Shown: positions 38,675 through 46,879, counted from the first letter of the stretch. The stretch is 64,000 nucleotides of DNA from Chloroflexota bacterium (GCA_009838915.1 VXQT01000019.1:24284-88283); one strand, 5' to 3'. The notes: generated from the letters alone by a model not told the origin. Numbers and translations are program-made.

Positions 38675-41050
38675 GTGCTCAGCGACGTTCGAGTTCTTGA
38701 CCTGACCGACGACCGCGGCCTCATCGGCGGGATGATCCTGGCCGACCTCGGCGCGGACGTGATCGCAATCGAGCCAACCTCCGGCAACACCGCCCGCCGG
38801 CGCGGACCATTCGCCGACGGCTCCAACACCGGAGGCATCGAAGATTCCCTGACATGGCAGTCCTACTCGCGGGGCAAGCGATCGGTGGTGTTGGACCTCG
38901 AGTCGTACACCGGCCGCGAACACTTCCTCGAGCTGGCCCGCAGCGCCGACGCCGTGATCGAGTCTTCCGATGTGGGCGTGATGGACGCGCTCGGCATCGG
39001 CTACGACGCACTCTCCGAGGTCAATCCCGGTCTGATCTACGCGGCGATCACCCCGTTCGGCTCTACCGGACCCAAGGCCGGCTGGGCTGCCACCGACATC
39101 ACCGTGGCCGCCGCGGCCGGACCGATGATCCAGAGCGGAGACCGCGACCGCCCGCCGCTCCGGGTCGGATTGCCGCAGACGGCGCTCCACGCCGGCGCGG
39201 AAGCCGCGCTCGGCGTGCTGATGGGACTGCACGAGCGCAGTCGCTCGGGACGAGGACAGTTCATCGACGTCTCGGCCCAGGCCGCGTACGCCCAGGCGAC
39301 GCAGTCGGGCATCGTCGCCGCCGCGAACAACTCGGGGCAGTTTGAGCGATCCGCCGTGGGAGCGGCGCTGGGTCCGCTCGAGATCCGCCTGTTCTGGCCC
39401 TGCAAGGACGGCCATGTCGCGATCACCTACCTGTTCGGCGCGGCGATCGGGCCGTTCACCGACCGTCTCATGCAGTACGCGCTGGAAGAGGGCTACTGCG
39501 ACCAGGAGACCCGCGACAAGGACTGGCTCAACTACACCAACCTGATCCTCTCCGGACAGGAGCCGATCACGGAGTACTTGCGCTGCTGCGACGTGGTCGG
39601 GGCGCTTTGCGCCGACAAGACCAAGGCCGAACTCTTCCAGGTAGCGCAGGAGCGCCGTCTGCTGCTCGTCCCCGTCTCGACGATGGACGACCTCGACGCC
39701 AACGAGCATCTCGCCGCCCGCTCCTACTGGCGAGAGGTCGAGCGCGGCGGCACGTCGGTCAAGTTCCCTGGGCCGTTCGCCCGCCTCTCCGAGTCGCCGA
39801 TCGAGTATGTCCGTCCCGCGCCGATGCTCGGCGAACACACCGACGATGTGCTATCCGAAGCCCGAGAGCAGGCCAGCCTGCAAGTATCCGACGGTGACGC
39901 GCCGACCGACCCGCCGCTGTCCGACCTCAAGATGCTCGACCTGATGTGGGTCATGGCCGGCCCGGCCGGCACCAGAGCGCTCTGCGACTTCGGGATCCGC
40001 ACGGTGCGGGTCGAGTCCAGCACGCGGATCGACACCGCCCGCACGCTGCAGCCGTTCATCGACGACGAGAACACCCAGCCCGAGGGGTCGTCGATGTTCC
40101 ACAACATGAACGCCGGCAAGCGCATGATCACCGTCGACCCGGCCAATCCCGAAGGCCGCGAACTGGTCCTCGACCTCGTCCGCTGGGCCGATGTCGTCAC
40201 CGAGTCCTTCACGCCGCGCGCCATGCGGGGCTGGGACCTGACCTGGGAGACGATCCGCGAGGTCAACCCTCGCGCGATCATGATGTCGTCCTGCCTCATG
40301 GGACAGGACGGTCCGCTGGCCGAGTTCGCCGGCTTCGGCAATCTTGCCGCCGCCTTCGCCGGGTTCACCCCGCTCTGCGGCTGGCCCGACCGCTCGCCCG
40401 CCGGACCGTTCGGCGCATACACCGACTACGTCGCCCCGCGCTTCGCTTCGGCCGCCTTGCTCGCCGCCCTATACGAGCGCGAGCGCACGGGGCGCGGTCA
40501 GTACATCGACGTCTCGCAGATGGAAGCCGCGATCCACTTCCTCACCCCGGCCTTCCTTCAGTACCGACTGACCGGCGAGAAGTGGCTGGCCGACGGCAAC
40601 AACGATCCCGACATGTTCCCGCACGGCGTCTTCCCCTCGGAGGGCGAGGATCGCTGGGTGGCGATCGCCTGCCGCGACGACGCCGACCGCGCCGCGCTGA
40701 ACTCGGTGCTCAACGGCGCGTTGCTGGAGGACTGGACCGCCGCTCGGTCGCCCGAGGATGCGATGTCGGCCCTGATCGCCGTCGGCGTGCCCGCGCACGC
40801 CGTGCAGGACTCCGCCGCCTGCTTCGCCGACCCGCAACTCCAACACCGCAATCACTTTGTTGATCTCGCCCATCCGACCCAGGGCAAATCGGTCGTCGAG
40901 GGCGCGCGAATCGTCTTCAGTCGCACACCCGCGAGCCGGCCGACCGTCGCTCCCACGATGGGTGCGGACAACGACGCCGTCCTGCGCGAGCTGCTCGGCT
41001 ACTCGGACGACCGAGTCGTCGAGCTGGTAGCGTCGGGCGCGTTGCAGTAG
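38675..41050 (+). CDS. tandem-domain CaiB/BaiF family CoA-transferase
   Basis: 791 residues from a GTG with GGAGG 8 bp upstream. As in the gene at 25136-27469, two family III CoA-transferase modules are joined: residues 1 to about 400 (SDVRVLDLTDDRGLIGGMIL, LGADVIAIEP, RGQFIDVSAQAA) and about 414-791 (LKMLDLMWVMAGPAGTRALC, VRVESS, RGQYIDVSQMEA). The catalytic-position Asp is in the second module (Asp584 in AYTDYVAP). The first has GLPQTALHAG there, without Asp. It probably activates a carboxylic acid as its CoA ester. It is followed 26 bp later by an alpha/beta hydrolase gene. Confidence 0.88.
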   Translation: MLSDVRVLDLTDDRGLIGGMILADLGADVIAIEPTSGNTARRRGPFADGSNTGGIEDSLTWQSYSRGKRSVVLDLESYTGREHFLELARSADAVIESSDVGVMDALGIGYDALSEVNPGLIYAAITPFGSTGPKAGWAATDITVAAAAGPMIQSGDRDRPPLRVGLPQTALHAGAEAALGVLMGLHERSRSGRGQFIDVSAQAAYAQATQSGIVAAANNSGQFERSAVGAALGPLEIRLFWPCKDGHVAITYLFGAAIGPFTDRLMQYALEEGYCDQETRDKDWLNYTNLILSGQEPITEYLRCCDVVGALCADKTKAELFQVAQERRLLLVPVSTMDDLDANEHLAARSYWREVERGGTSVKFPGPFARLSESPIEYVRPAPMLGEHTDDVLSEAREQASLQVSDGDAPTDPPLSDLKMLDLMWVMAGPAGTRALCDFGIRTVRVESSTRIDTARTLQPFIDDENTQPEGSSMFHNMNAGKRMITVDPANPEGRELVLDLVRWADVVTESFTPRAMRGWDLTWETIREVNPRAIMMSSCLMGQDGPLAEFAGFGNLAAAFAGFTPLCGWPDRSPAGPFGAYTDYVAPRFASAALLAALYERERTGRGQYIDVSQMEAAIHFLTPAFLQYRLTGEKWLADGNNDPDMFPHGVFPSEGEDRWVAIACRDDADRAALNSVLNGALLEDWTAARSPEDAMSALIAVGVPAHAVQDSAACFADPQLQHRNHFVDLAHPTQGKSVVEGARIVFSRTPASRPTVAPTMGADNDAVLRELLGYSDDRVVELVASGALQ

Positions 41051-41076
41051 CACCAGGACCCAACGGAGGCAGCGAC

Positions 41077-41973
41077 ATGGCCACCCACCACCCGGAACGC
41101 ATCGTCGAGGGCAACGGCATCGAGATCTGCACGGACGCATTCGGCGAGCCCGCCGATCCCTGCATCCTGCTGGTCATGGGCGCCGGCTCGTCGATGCTGC
41201 TCTGGGAAGTTGACTTCTGCCAACGGCTCGCGGACGGCGGACGCTTCGTCATCCGCTACGACAACCGCGACACCGGCCGCACCACCTCCTGTCCGCCCGG
41301 AGAGCCCGACTACACGCTCGCCGACATGGCCGCCGACGGCGTGGCCGTGCTCGACGCGTACGGAGTCGAGCAGGCGCACATCATCGGCGCTTCGATGGGC
41401 GGCATGATCACGCAGCTGATCGGACTCAACCACCCCGAGCGCGTGCTCACTCTGACGCCGATCATGTCCACACCAAATCCCGGCGCGACGCTCGAGGCCG
41501 CCGACGCCTTCGAATCCGGAGCGCACGGACAATCACTGTCGCCGCCCGAGCCGAAGATCCTCGAGGCGATCGGCTCGATGGCTGATGTCGACTGGACCGA
41601 CCGCGACTCGGTCGTTGCCGTGCAGATGCAGATGTTCCGCGCGCTGGCCGGATCGAAGTATCCCGACGACGGCCACCTGGGCGAAGAGTTCTTCGCCGCC
41701 GACTTCGAGCGCTCGATCAACTACGCCAGCAGCTTCAACCACGGACCGGCCATCGCGCAGTCCGAGCCCTGGGATCAGCGGCTCCAGGACCTCGACGTGC
41801 CGACGCTCGTGATCCACGGCAATGACGACCCGATCCTGCCCTACGACCACGGCCAGGCCCTGCACGCCGCGATCCCCGGCGCGACTCTGCTGACCATGGA
41901 CGGCGTCGGCCACGAACTCCCCCGCCCCATCTGGGACACGGTTGTCCCGGCAATCCTCGAGCACACTGCCTAG
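41077..41973 (+). CDS. alpha/beta hydrolase
   Basis: 298 residues. The oxyanion region is ILLVMGAGSSMLLWE, followed by VIRYDNRDTGRTT. The nucleophile elbow is IIGASMGGMITQLIG (Ser). The acid is in VIHGNDDPILPYD and the His in MDGVGHELPRP. The RYDNRDTGRS-type segment is characteristic of the esterase/aclacinomycin-methylesterase-like group. It follows the CoA-transferase on the same strand. Convergent with the next gene, overlapping by 4 bp. Confidence 0.9.
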   Translation: MATHHPERIVEGNGIEICTDAFGEPADPCILLVMGAGSSMLLWEVDFCQRLADGGRFVIRYDNRDTGRTTSCPPGEPDYTLADMAADGVAVLDAYGVEQAHIIGASMGGMITQLIGLNHPERVLTLTPIMSTPNPGATLEAADAFESGAHGQSLSPPEPKILEAIGSMADVDWTDRDSVVAVQMQMFRALAGSKYPDDGHLGEEFFAADFERSINYASSFNHGPAIAQSEPWDQRLQDLDVPTLVIHGNDDPILPYDHGQALHAAIPGATLLTMDGVGHELPRPIWDTVVPAILEHTA

Positions 41974-42554
41974 CTTCGATACACCGACATCTGCACGCCG
42001 TTCTCGGTCGAAGCTGTGCGCGACAGCTTGAGGTTGGCCGGCGCCGCGCCCTCGCCGAACAACCGCTTGCCGTCGCCGACCACGACCGGGAATGTCCAGA
42101 GGCGGAACTCGTCGATCAGGTCGTGGCGCAGCAGCGTCTGGATCAGCTCGGCGCTGCCGTGCACCTGGAGCAACGGGCCGTCCCCGCGCTTGAGCCGCGC
42201 GATCTCGCCGACCACATCGCCCGTGATCCGCGTCGCCGGACCCCACGGCAACGGCGTGTCGGGCGAGCGCGTGACGACGTACTTGTGCGCGCCGTTGAGC
42301 CTCGCTGCGACCGGATCCTCGGCGGCGTCGACGTGCGGCCAGTGGGACGCGAAGATGTCGTAGGTCTTGCGCCCGAAGAGCAGGTCGTAGGGCGTCGACA
42401 TTGCCTCGGCGTAGACCTGGGGCATCACGTCGGCCCAGTAGGGCGCGCCCCAGCCGCCGCCCGCGAACCCGCCCGAGGCGTCCTCGTCCGCGCTGGTCGG
42501 ACTCTGCATCACCCCGTCCAGGGTGACAAAGCTCAGGATCGCCAGTTCACGCAT
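41970..42554 (-). CDS. dihydrofolate reductase / RibD C-terminal domain family protein
   Basis: 194 residues with the RibD-C/DHFR fold: [63 protein letters not shown], and [19 protein letters not shown]. These stand-alone proteins bind NADPH but mostly have no known substrate; they are not the main folate enzyme. It ends 35 bp before tRNA-Lys on the opposite strand, so it marks the conserved side of the island border. Confidence 0.88.
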   Translation of the reverse strand: MRELAILSFVTLDGVMQSPTSADEDASGGFAGGGWGAPYWADVMPQVYAEAMSTPYDLLFGRKTYDIFASHWPHVDAAEDPVAARLNGAHKYVVTRSPDTPLPWGPATRITGDVVGEIARLKRGDGPLLQVHGSAELIQTLLRHDLIDEFRLWTFPVVVGDGKRLFGEGAAPANLKLSRTASTENGVQMSVYRS

Positions 42555-42588
42555 ATCGCGGCCAAGCCTACCCGCATAGACTGGCTCT

Positions 42589-42665
42589 GGGCCCTTAGCT
42601 CAGTTGGCCAGAGCAGCGGACTTTTAATCCGAAGGTCCTGGGTTCGAGTCCCAGAGGGCCCACCA
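42589..42665 (+). tRNA. tRNA-Lys (anticodon TTT)
   Basis: 77 nt including an encoded CCA. Acceptor arms GGGCCCT and AGGGCCC pair fully. The anticodon loop CTTTTAA carries TTT. The T arm has GGTTCGAGTCC. A degenerate copy of its second half lies about 530 bp downstream, and accessory genes begin beyond it, so this tRNA probably served as an integration site. Confidence 0.96.
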
Positions 42666-42746
42666 GTTCGGGTTGCGTGCACGGCGGGGCCGGGAGGCGG
42701 TTGCGGCCCGGGAGAAAAAAACGCGCGGAGAACAGAGACAGAGGAC

Positions 42747-43079
42747 TTACAGGGGGTCGTCGTCCTCGTCGGGGAGTTGGTCCTCGGTGGGGAAGCCCCC
42801 CTCTGTCCCTACGGGACATCTCCCCCCGCCTGTCGGCGGGGGGAGAACAGATCCGGCGGGGGGAGCGGGGGAGTCGTAGAGGTCGCGGAGCTTGTGGCGC
42901 GCGACGTCGAAGGGGTCGGTGGCGAGGATGAGTGCGTAGTTGGCCTGGGCCTGCGGGTTGGGCGCGAAGAGTTCGCGGGTGACGGTGTTGAGGGCCTTGA
43001 GCCGGACGTGGGCGGGGTTGTGGTCGCCGGACTGACGCCAGATCTGCTCGATTCTGGCTCGGTAGCGGAAGGGGTTCAT
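42747..43079 (-). CDS. small hypothetical protein
   Basis: 110 residues. AGGAGG lies 6 bp before the ATG at 43079, which supports translation. The first 70 residues ([38 protein letters not shown]) look like a compact helical domain; I do not recognise the family. The last 40 residues are Pro, Gly and Asp rich because the dispersed double-hairpin repeat (42796-42850) lies inside the 3' end, so the original C-terminus was probably replaced by repeat insertion. Confidence 0.55.
   Translation of the reverse strand: MNPFRYRARIEQIWRQSGDHNPAHVRLKALNTVTRELFAPNPQAQANYALILATDPFDVARHKLRDLYDSPAPPAGSVLPPPTGGGRCPVGTEGGFPTEDQLPDEDDDPL
42796..42850. repeat. dispersed double-hairpin repeat, copy B
   Basis: First hairpin TGTCCCT-AC-GGGACA, second hairpin with CTCCCCCCGCC and GGCGGGGGGAG arms. 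Same two-part structure as copies at 19617 and 60691. This copy falls within the coding end of a small hypothetical gene. Confidence 0.75.
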
Positions 43080-43415
43080 GGCGGCCTCCTGAGGTGAACG
43101 TTTGTTCTCACGGTATCAGGAAGTGGGAGGGTGGGCAGCGGTGCGGTACACCAGCCCTGTGCGCCGTTGGCCAAGGCAGCGGGGCGCTAGTCCAAAGGTC
43201 CTGGGTTCCAGTCCCGGGGTGCCCGCCAGACAATGTCTGACAAGAGAATCTGCATCATTGCTGTCCGGACCATGGAAGCAGAGAAGACGCAGTCAGTAAG
43301 GAGCTACCTGAGCTGAAGGGGCTATGGTCGAAAGTGAAAATCCAATTTGGCTACAGCCACCACTCTCAATCCAGTGCGAGCGGCGACTAGCCAAGAAGGG
43401 AAGCAAGAGAGGACA
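43080..43415. other. 336-bp gene-free stretch containing a tRNA-like remnant
   Basis: Between the small hypothetical gene and the XRE regulator. Apart from the tRNA-like sequence at 43152-43228 I see no coding potential. From about 43230 base composition becomes more A+T-rich, which may mark the real start of imported DNA. Confidence 0.5.
43152..43228 (+). pseudogene. degenerate tRNA-Lys-like remnant
   Basis: The segment keeps GTTGGCC, GCAGCGG, AAAGGTCCTGGGTT and a 3' CCCGCCA in the same order as tRNA-Lys at 42589, but the acceptor and anticodon stems no longer pair well and the conserved U33 is lost. Probably a duplicated or attachment-site remnant of the tRNA rather than a working tRNA. 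Confidence 0.55.
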
Positions 43416-43772
43416 ATGAAGACACTGGGGGAGAGGATACGAGAGCTAAGGGAGCAGAGAGACCTTTCGCTGCGGGAGCTGGCTAGTCAGATTGGCGTGT
43501 CTGCGGCGTTCATGTCTGACGTTGAACTCGGCCGCCGCAATCCGTCAGACAAACACATGAAGGATATCGCCCGAACACTGCTGGCGTCGCTGGATGACTT
43601 GAGGGAGTTCGATACTCGGCCACCACTGCAAGAACTCCGACGGGCTACCTTGACCGATCCTCAAATGGGATTCGCCTTCCGCAGGATGATGGACGAAGGA
43701 GTAAGTTCAGAGGAGTTGTTGGACTTTCTGGAGCGACGTGATAGAGAGAGTCAGGACGAAGGGAGTGACTGA
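43416..43772 (+). CDS. XRE-family transcriptional regulator
   Basis: 118 residues from an ATG at 43416 with GAGAGG close upstream. A Cro/CI-type helix-turn-helix fills residues about 5-62 (LGERIRELREQRDLSLRELA, SQIGVSAAFMSDVELGRRNP). A Glu/Asp-rich tail follows with FAFRRMMDEGVSSEELLDF. It is 1 bp upstream of an ImmA-type peptidase. The pair is a known mobile-element control module in which the peptidase cleaves the repressor upon damage. Base composition differs from the flanking genes. Confidence 0.9.
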   Translation: MKTLGERIRELREQRDLSLRELASQIGVSAAFMSDVELGRRNPSDKHMKDIARTLLASLDDLREFDTRPPLQELRRATLTDPQMGFAFRRMMDEGVSSEELLDFLERRDRESQDEGSD

Positions 43773-43773
43773 A

Positions 43774-44493
43774 GTGAAGATGATCAGGGACCGAACGGGA
43801 CCATTCGAGGAGCGGCCCTTCTTTGAGCAAAGCGAGATAGAGGCTATCTCGGCTGCTGAGCTCCGAGAGGTGGCTCTGTTCCCGAAACAACCAGAACCAA
43901 TCCGTGTTGACAGGTTTATCGAGAAGCGATTTGAACTCGTGGAGGACTACGACGAACTCCCTCCGGGGATTCTTGGCTACACCCGGTTTGGCCTCAAAGG
44001 CGCTGAGGCAGTCATCATCTCCCGAGCACTTGAGGAGGAAGGCAGCCGAGTTGCCAAACGCCGTATTGGGACCACCTTGGCCCATGAGGCTGGCCACATT
44101 TTGCTTCACTCCCACCTCTTTGCCACCGGCGACCTCCATGAGGGTGCTCGACGGTTCGGCGGTGAGTTCGATGCCCAGGAACAGCGCGTTCTCTGCAGGG
44201 ACAACTTCGTCGAGGCTGGAGGTACTTCGAGTGGCGGATACGATGGCCGGTGGTGGGAGTTTCAGGCGAATCAGATTATGGGAGCGCTGCTGCTCCCGAA
44301 GACTCTTGTTCTCGATGCCCTCGACGGACTACTAGACACTGGAGGCCTAATGGGCAGGCGGAGGCTCGACCCGACCAACCGCCAGAGGGCAAACGTCCTC
44401 CTCTCGGCCATGTTCGACGTCAATCCCGTCGTGGCCCAGCGGCGCACTGAGCAACTGTTTCCAGCCAAGGACAGTGCCCAGTTGACTTTCTGA
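43774..44493 (+). CDS. ImmA/IrrE-type zinc metallopeptidase
   Basis: 239 residues from a GTG at 43774, chosen because GGAG lies 8 bp upstream; an ATG two codons later is possible. The zinc motif is His104-Glu-Ala-Gly-His108 in TTLAHEAGHILLHSH. The later WWEFQANQIMGALLLPK contains the conserved Glu and the family's characteristic FxAN-x-LLP pattern. ImmA-type enzymes cleave the XRE repressor encoded next to them, releasing mobile-element or stress genes. Here they may control the ubiquitin-like operon that begins about 90 bp downstream. Confidence 0.9.
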   Translation: MKMIRDRTGPFEERPFFEQSEIEAISAAELREVALFPKQPEPIRVDRFIEKRFELVEDYDELPPGILGYTRFGLKGAEAVIISRALEEEGSRVAKRRIGTTLAHEAGHILLHSHLFATGDLHEGARRFGGEFDAQEQRVLCRDNFVEAGGTSSGGYDGRWWEFQANQIMGALLLPKTLVLDALDGLLDTGGLMGRRRLDPTNRQRANVLLSAMFDVNPVVAQRRTEQLFPAKDSAQLTF

Positions 44494-44581
44494 GAGCACT
44501 GTCATAGTCTGTACGCAGCGTACGCGGACATGGCTGACACCAAGATTCAAGTCAGTCATGAAGTCCGAGAGGAAAACCCTG

Positions 44582-44824
44582 ATGACGCTGCCGGAAAAGC
44601 TGGACATCAAGTACGAGATCGACATCGAAGGCACGCTGAAGCCGTGGGACGAGGACCAGATCACGACCGAACAGATTGCAGCCCTTGGAGGCTGGGATCC
44701 CTCACTCGGTGTGATTCGGATCGACGAACACGATGGAAGCGAGCGAGTTCTTGACCCAAAGGAAGTCGTGAAGCTCACTCCGGGGATCCAGTTCGCCAAG
44801 AACGTCAAGTTCAAGCGAGGATAG
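44582..44824 (+). CDS. ubiquitin-like protein (multiubiquitin-family single domain)
   Basis: 80 residues from an ATG at 44582 with AGAGG 9 bp upstream; an ATG at 44558 in the same frame has none. It reads as one beta-grasp domain of the multiubiquitin type: DIKYEIDIEG, ITTEQIAALGGWDPS, GVIRIDEHDGSE, LDPKEVVKLTPG, ending FKRG. The C-terminal residue is a single Gly, fitting a protein that is adenylated by the E1-like enzyme and attached to targets. The next three genes encode E2-like, JAB and E1-like proteins. Family assignment rests on this context and pattern; repeats common in the family are absent. Confidence 0.7.
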   Translation: MTLPEKLDIKYEIDIEGTLKPWDEDQITTEQIAALGGWDPSLGVIRIDEHDGSERVLDPKEVVKLTPGIQFAKNVKFKRG

Positions 44825-44828
44825 CCCC

Positions 44829-45221
44829 GTGACTCAGCGTCTTCTCGAAGAGCTCGCGCTCATCCGCGACTGCTTTCCTGACGTGAGGTTCAGTGAGGCA
44901 GACCGCTGGTTCCTGGTATCAGCCGTGCCGCTGCCATCCGGGTGGAGTCGGAACTCCACCGATGTCGCCTTCTAGGCAAACGAGCTTCATCCGGCGGCTC
45001 CGCCTTACGGCTTCTATGTGCCCTCCGGCCTAATGTACCAAGGCGAGGTACCGGAGAACTACACGGAACCGGCTCAGAACTCTCCACCCTTCGGGAGCTC
45101 TTGGGGCATGTTCTCGTGGGCGCCAGAAACGGAGTGGCTACCGCGTTCGCCGGCTGAGCGCGGGTCGAATCTGCTTGACTGGGTTCGCAGCTTCAAGGCA
45201 AGATTTGCGGAAGGACGGTGA
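44829..45221 (+). pseudogene. E2/UBC-like protein interrupted by an in-frame amber codon
   Basis: From a GTG at 44829 the frame encodes 48 residues (start VTQRLLEELALIRDCFPDVR, then PLPSGWSRNSTDVAF), meets TAG at 44973-44975, and continues open for 81 codons (NELHPAAPPYGFYVPSG, WGMFSWAPETEWLP, NLLDWVRSF). Both parts match one prokaryotic E2-like family often found beside Ubl, JAB and E1-like genes. A single C to T change from CAG would create this stop. The only Cys is near the N-terminus (RDCFPD), so the canonical E2 cysteine is not obvious even if read through. Likely a nonsense allele or sequencing error; readthrough is possible but unproven. Confidence 0.7.
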
Positions 45222-45224
45222 ACG

Positions 45225-45752
45225 GTGGCAGTTCGCCTAAGCATCGACAGAGACCTGCGCGCTCGTGTATGGAACGAGCTGTTGCTTCAGAACCCGGATG
45301 TCGAAACCGCGGGGTTCCTCTATGCAGCGGTGCACGAAACAGGTGCCTCCGTGGATTTCGAAGCGCGAGATTGGCTCTTGATCCCGCAAGACGGGTACTC
45401 CCTCCGCACTGACCGATATCTCGAACTTACAGACGCAGTCCGGGGCGACGTCATCAAGAGAGCTCACGACAATGGCCATGCGCTTGTCGAGTTTCACTCG
45501 CATCTTGATGAAGTGCCGCCTGCATTCTCACATAGCGATCGCTCAGGCTTCACTGAATTCGTGCCTTATGTGCGTTGGCGCCTGAAAGGGCGACCGTACG
45601 TCGCGGTGGTTGTATCCAAGGCTGGATTCGATGGCCTGGCGTGGTTAGGGAGTTCAGAGTGTCCGACTCGTTTGGACGGAATCGTCGCAGACGGCGAGTT
45701 CATCGAGTCGACAGGCCTGTCGTTGCGGACATTGGAGGATTGTCTTGTCTGA
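45225..45752 (+). CDS. JAB/JAMM-family metallopeptidase (deubiquitinase-like)
   Basis: 175 residues from a GTG at 45225 with AAGGA upstream. The JAMM zinc motif is complete: His91-Ser-His93, then Ser102 and Asp105 (EFHSHLDEVPPAFSHSD), with the upstream Glu in NPDVETAGFLYA. JAB enzymes remove ubiquitin-like proteins from targets or trim their C-termini. It lies between the E2-like and E1-like genes, overlapping the latter by 8 bp. Sequence suggests it is active even though the neighbouring E2-like frame is broken. Confidence 0.9.
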   Translation: MAVRLSIDRDLRARVWNELLLQNPDVETAGFLYAAVHETGASVDFEARDWLLIPQDGYSLRTDRYLELTDAVRGDVIKRAHDNGHALVEFHSHLDEVPPAFSHSDRSGFTEFVPYVRWRLKGRPYVAVVVSKAGFDGLAWLGSSECPTRLDGIVADGEFIESTGLSLRTLEDCLV

Positions 45753-46605
45753 AAGATACAGCCGCAACGTCTTGTTCTTCGGTGCTGCAGGCCAAGCTCG
45801 CCTATCTGCCAAATCAGTCGTGGTGGTTGGCGTCGGAGGTATTGGCAGCCATGTCGTACAACAACTCGCCCTGCTCGGGGTGGGCAAAATCACCTTAGTA
45901 GACGACGAAGAACTTGCCGAGAGCAACCGCAACAGGTACGTCACCGCTCGGCACTCGGATCCGATACCAGGATCATCGAAGGTGACGCTAGGTGAGCGGC
46001 TCGCTGGCGAAACGAATCCGGGCCTAGAAGTCAAGTCGGTTGCCAAACATCTACAGAGCGCCGAAGCGCTCCGGTCAATCATCGAAAGCGACTATGTCTT
46101 TGGCTGCGTCGACAACGACGTTCCCAGGGTGATTCTGACCGAGTTATGCGCGGCCTACGCCAAGCCCTACTTTGATCTCGCATCCGACATTCATGTGAAG
46201 GAGTCGTCGTATGGAGGTAGGGTGTGTACCGCTTGGGATGGTCATGGGTGCTTGATCTGCCTCAGACAGATCGATCTGCTTGGGATTCAGGAGGAACTGG
46301 CTGGTGCGGCAGCGCGAGAGGACCGTAAGGCAATCTATGGGATGCCAAAGAACGACTTAGGCGATTCGGGGCCCTCTGTAGTCTCCATCAATGGTGTCAT
46401 TGCATCGCTAGGTGTCACAGAGTTCTTGCTCGCCGTGACCGGTATCAAGGCCGAGCCCCGAAAGCTGCTAACGTACCGCGCAAACCTCGGAGTTGTGAAT
46501 AGGGGACAGAATCTCTCCGCTGAGGATTGTTACTACTGCTCGGCTCTCTGGGCCAAGGGCATTGGGGCGGGCGTGGAACAGCGGTACTTTCAACACAGTG
46601 AGTAA
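45745..46605 (+). CDS. E1-like ThiF-family adenylyltransferase
   Basis: 286 residues from a TTG with GGAGG 6 bp upstream, overlapping the JAB gene by 8 bp. ATP-binding GVGGIG (29-34) in VVVGVGGIGSHVVQQLALLG is followed by ITLVDDEELAESNRNRYV, the Arg-finger region. Two Cys pairs (CLIC and, near the end, CYYC) probably bind zinc. It should adenylate the C-terminal Gly of the ubiquitin-like protein. The operon order Ubl, E2, JAB, E1 matches that of bacterial ISG15-like (Bil) antiphage systems; E1 subtype cannot be decided here. Confidence 0.88.
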   Translation: MSERYSRNVLFFGAAGQARLSAKSVVVVGVGGIGSHVVQQLALLGVGKITLVDDEELAESNRNRYVTARHSDPIPGSSKVTLGERLAGETNPGLEVKSVAKHLQSAEALRSIIESDYVFGCVDNDVPRVILTELCAAYAKPYFDLASDIHVKESSYGGRVCTAWDGHGCLICLRQIDLLGIQEELAGAAAREDRKAIYGMPKNDLGDSGPSVVSINGVIASLGVTEFLLAVTGIKAEPRKLLTYRANLGVVNRGQNLSAEDCYYCSALWAKGIGAGVEQRYFQHSE

Positions 46606-46879
46606 CCGAATGAGCTCTTGGAGGTCTCGGTTCTCGTCTGCTTCTACGGGTTCGTCATATTCGGCGTTTCCTCCGTTCCGCCCGTCCCGAGCGCCCAACA
46701 CCCCGGTGACGCCCACACCCGACAGTCGAACTCTGCCTGGACATCGGCACAGTATGGGGGGCGGACGGGGCGATCGTCAATCTACGACTGCGAATCCTGT
46801 TGAGGCGGCGCTCGGTTGCTCGTTGCCGAGCCGGGTTGGGCGGGATTAGCCTGTGGGTGCGGACTTGAAGGAGCGGGAT

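Larger units (their letters stand above)
42666..46879. mobile_element. putative genomic island adjacent to tRNA-Lys
   Basis: Between tRNA-Lys and the MBL-fold gene lie an XRE regulator, an ImmA-type peptidase and a ubiquitin-like conjugation operon. These genes use many AGA, AGG and A/T-ending codons, unlike the GC-rich flanks. A tRNA-like remnant at 43152-43228 shares the tRNA 3' sequence and could be an attachment scar. No integrase or transposase was found, so the boundaries, especially the right one near 46.8 kb, are inferred. Confidence 0.5.

Noticed and set aside
44530..44754. 74-codon frame starting with ATG before the ubiquitin-like gene
   Set aside because: Arg/Asp-rich shadow in another frame; the ubiquitin-like frame has a better ribosome-binding site and family pattern.
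44973..44975. TAG read as pyrrolysine in the E2-like gene
   Set aside because: No pylS/pylT evidence, the genome is bacterial and other genes end at TAG; a nonsense change from CAG is simpler.
42666..46879. Integrase, transposase or prophage structural genes
   Set aside because: Looked for but no such frame is present; the island call rests only on tRNA, base composition and gene content.
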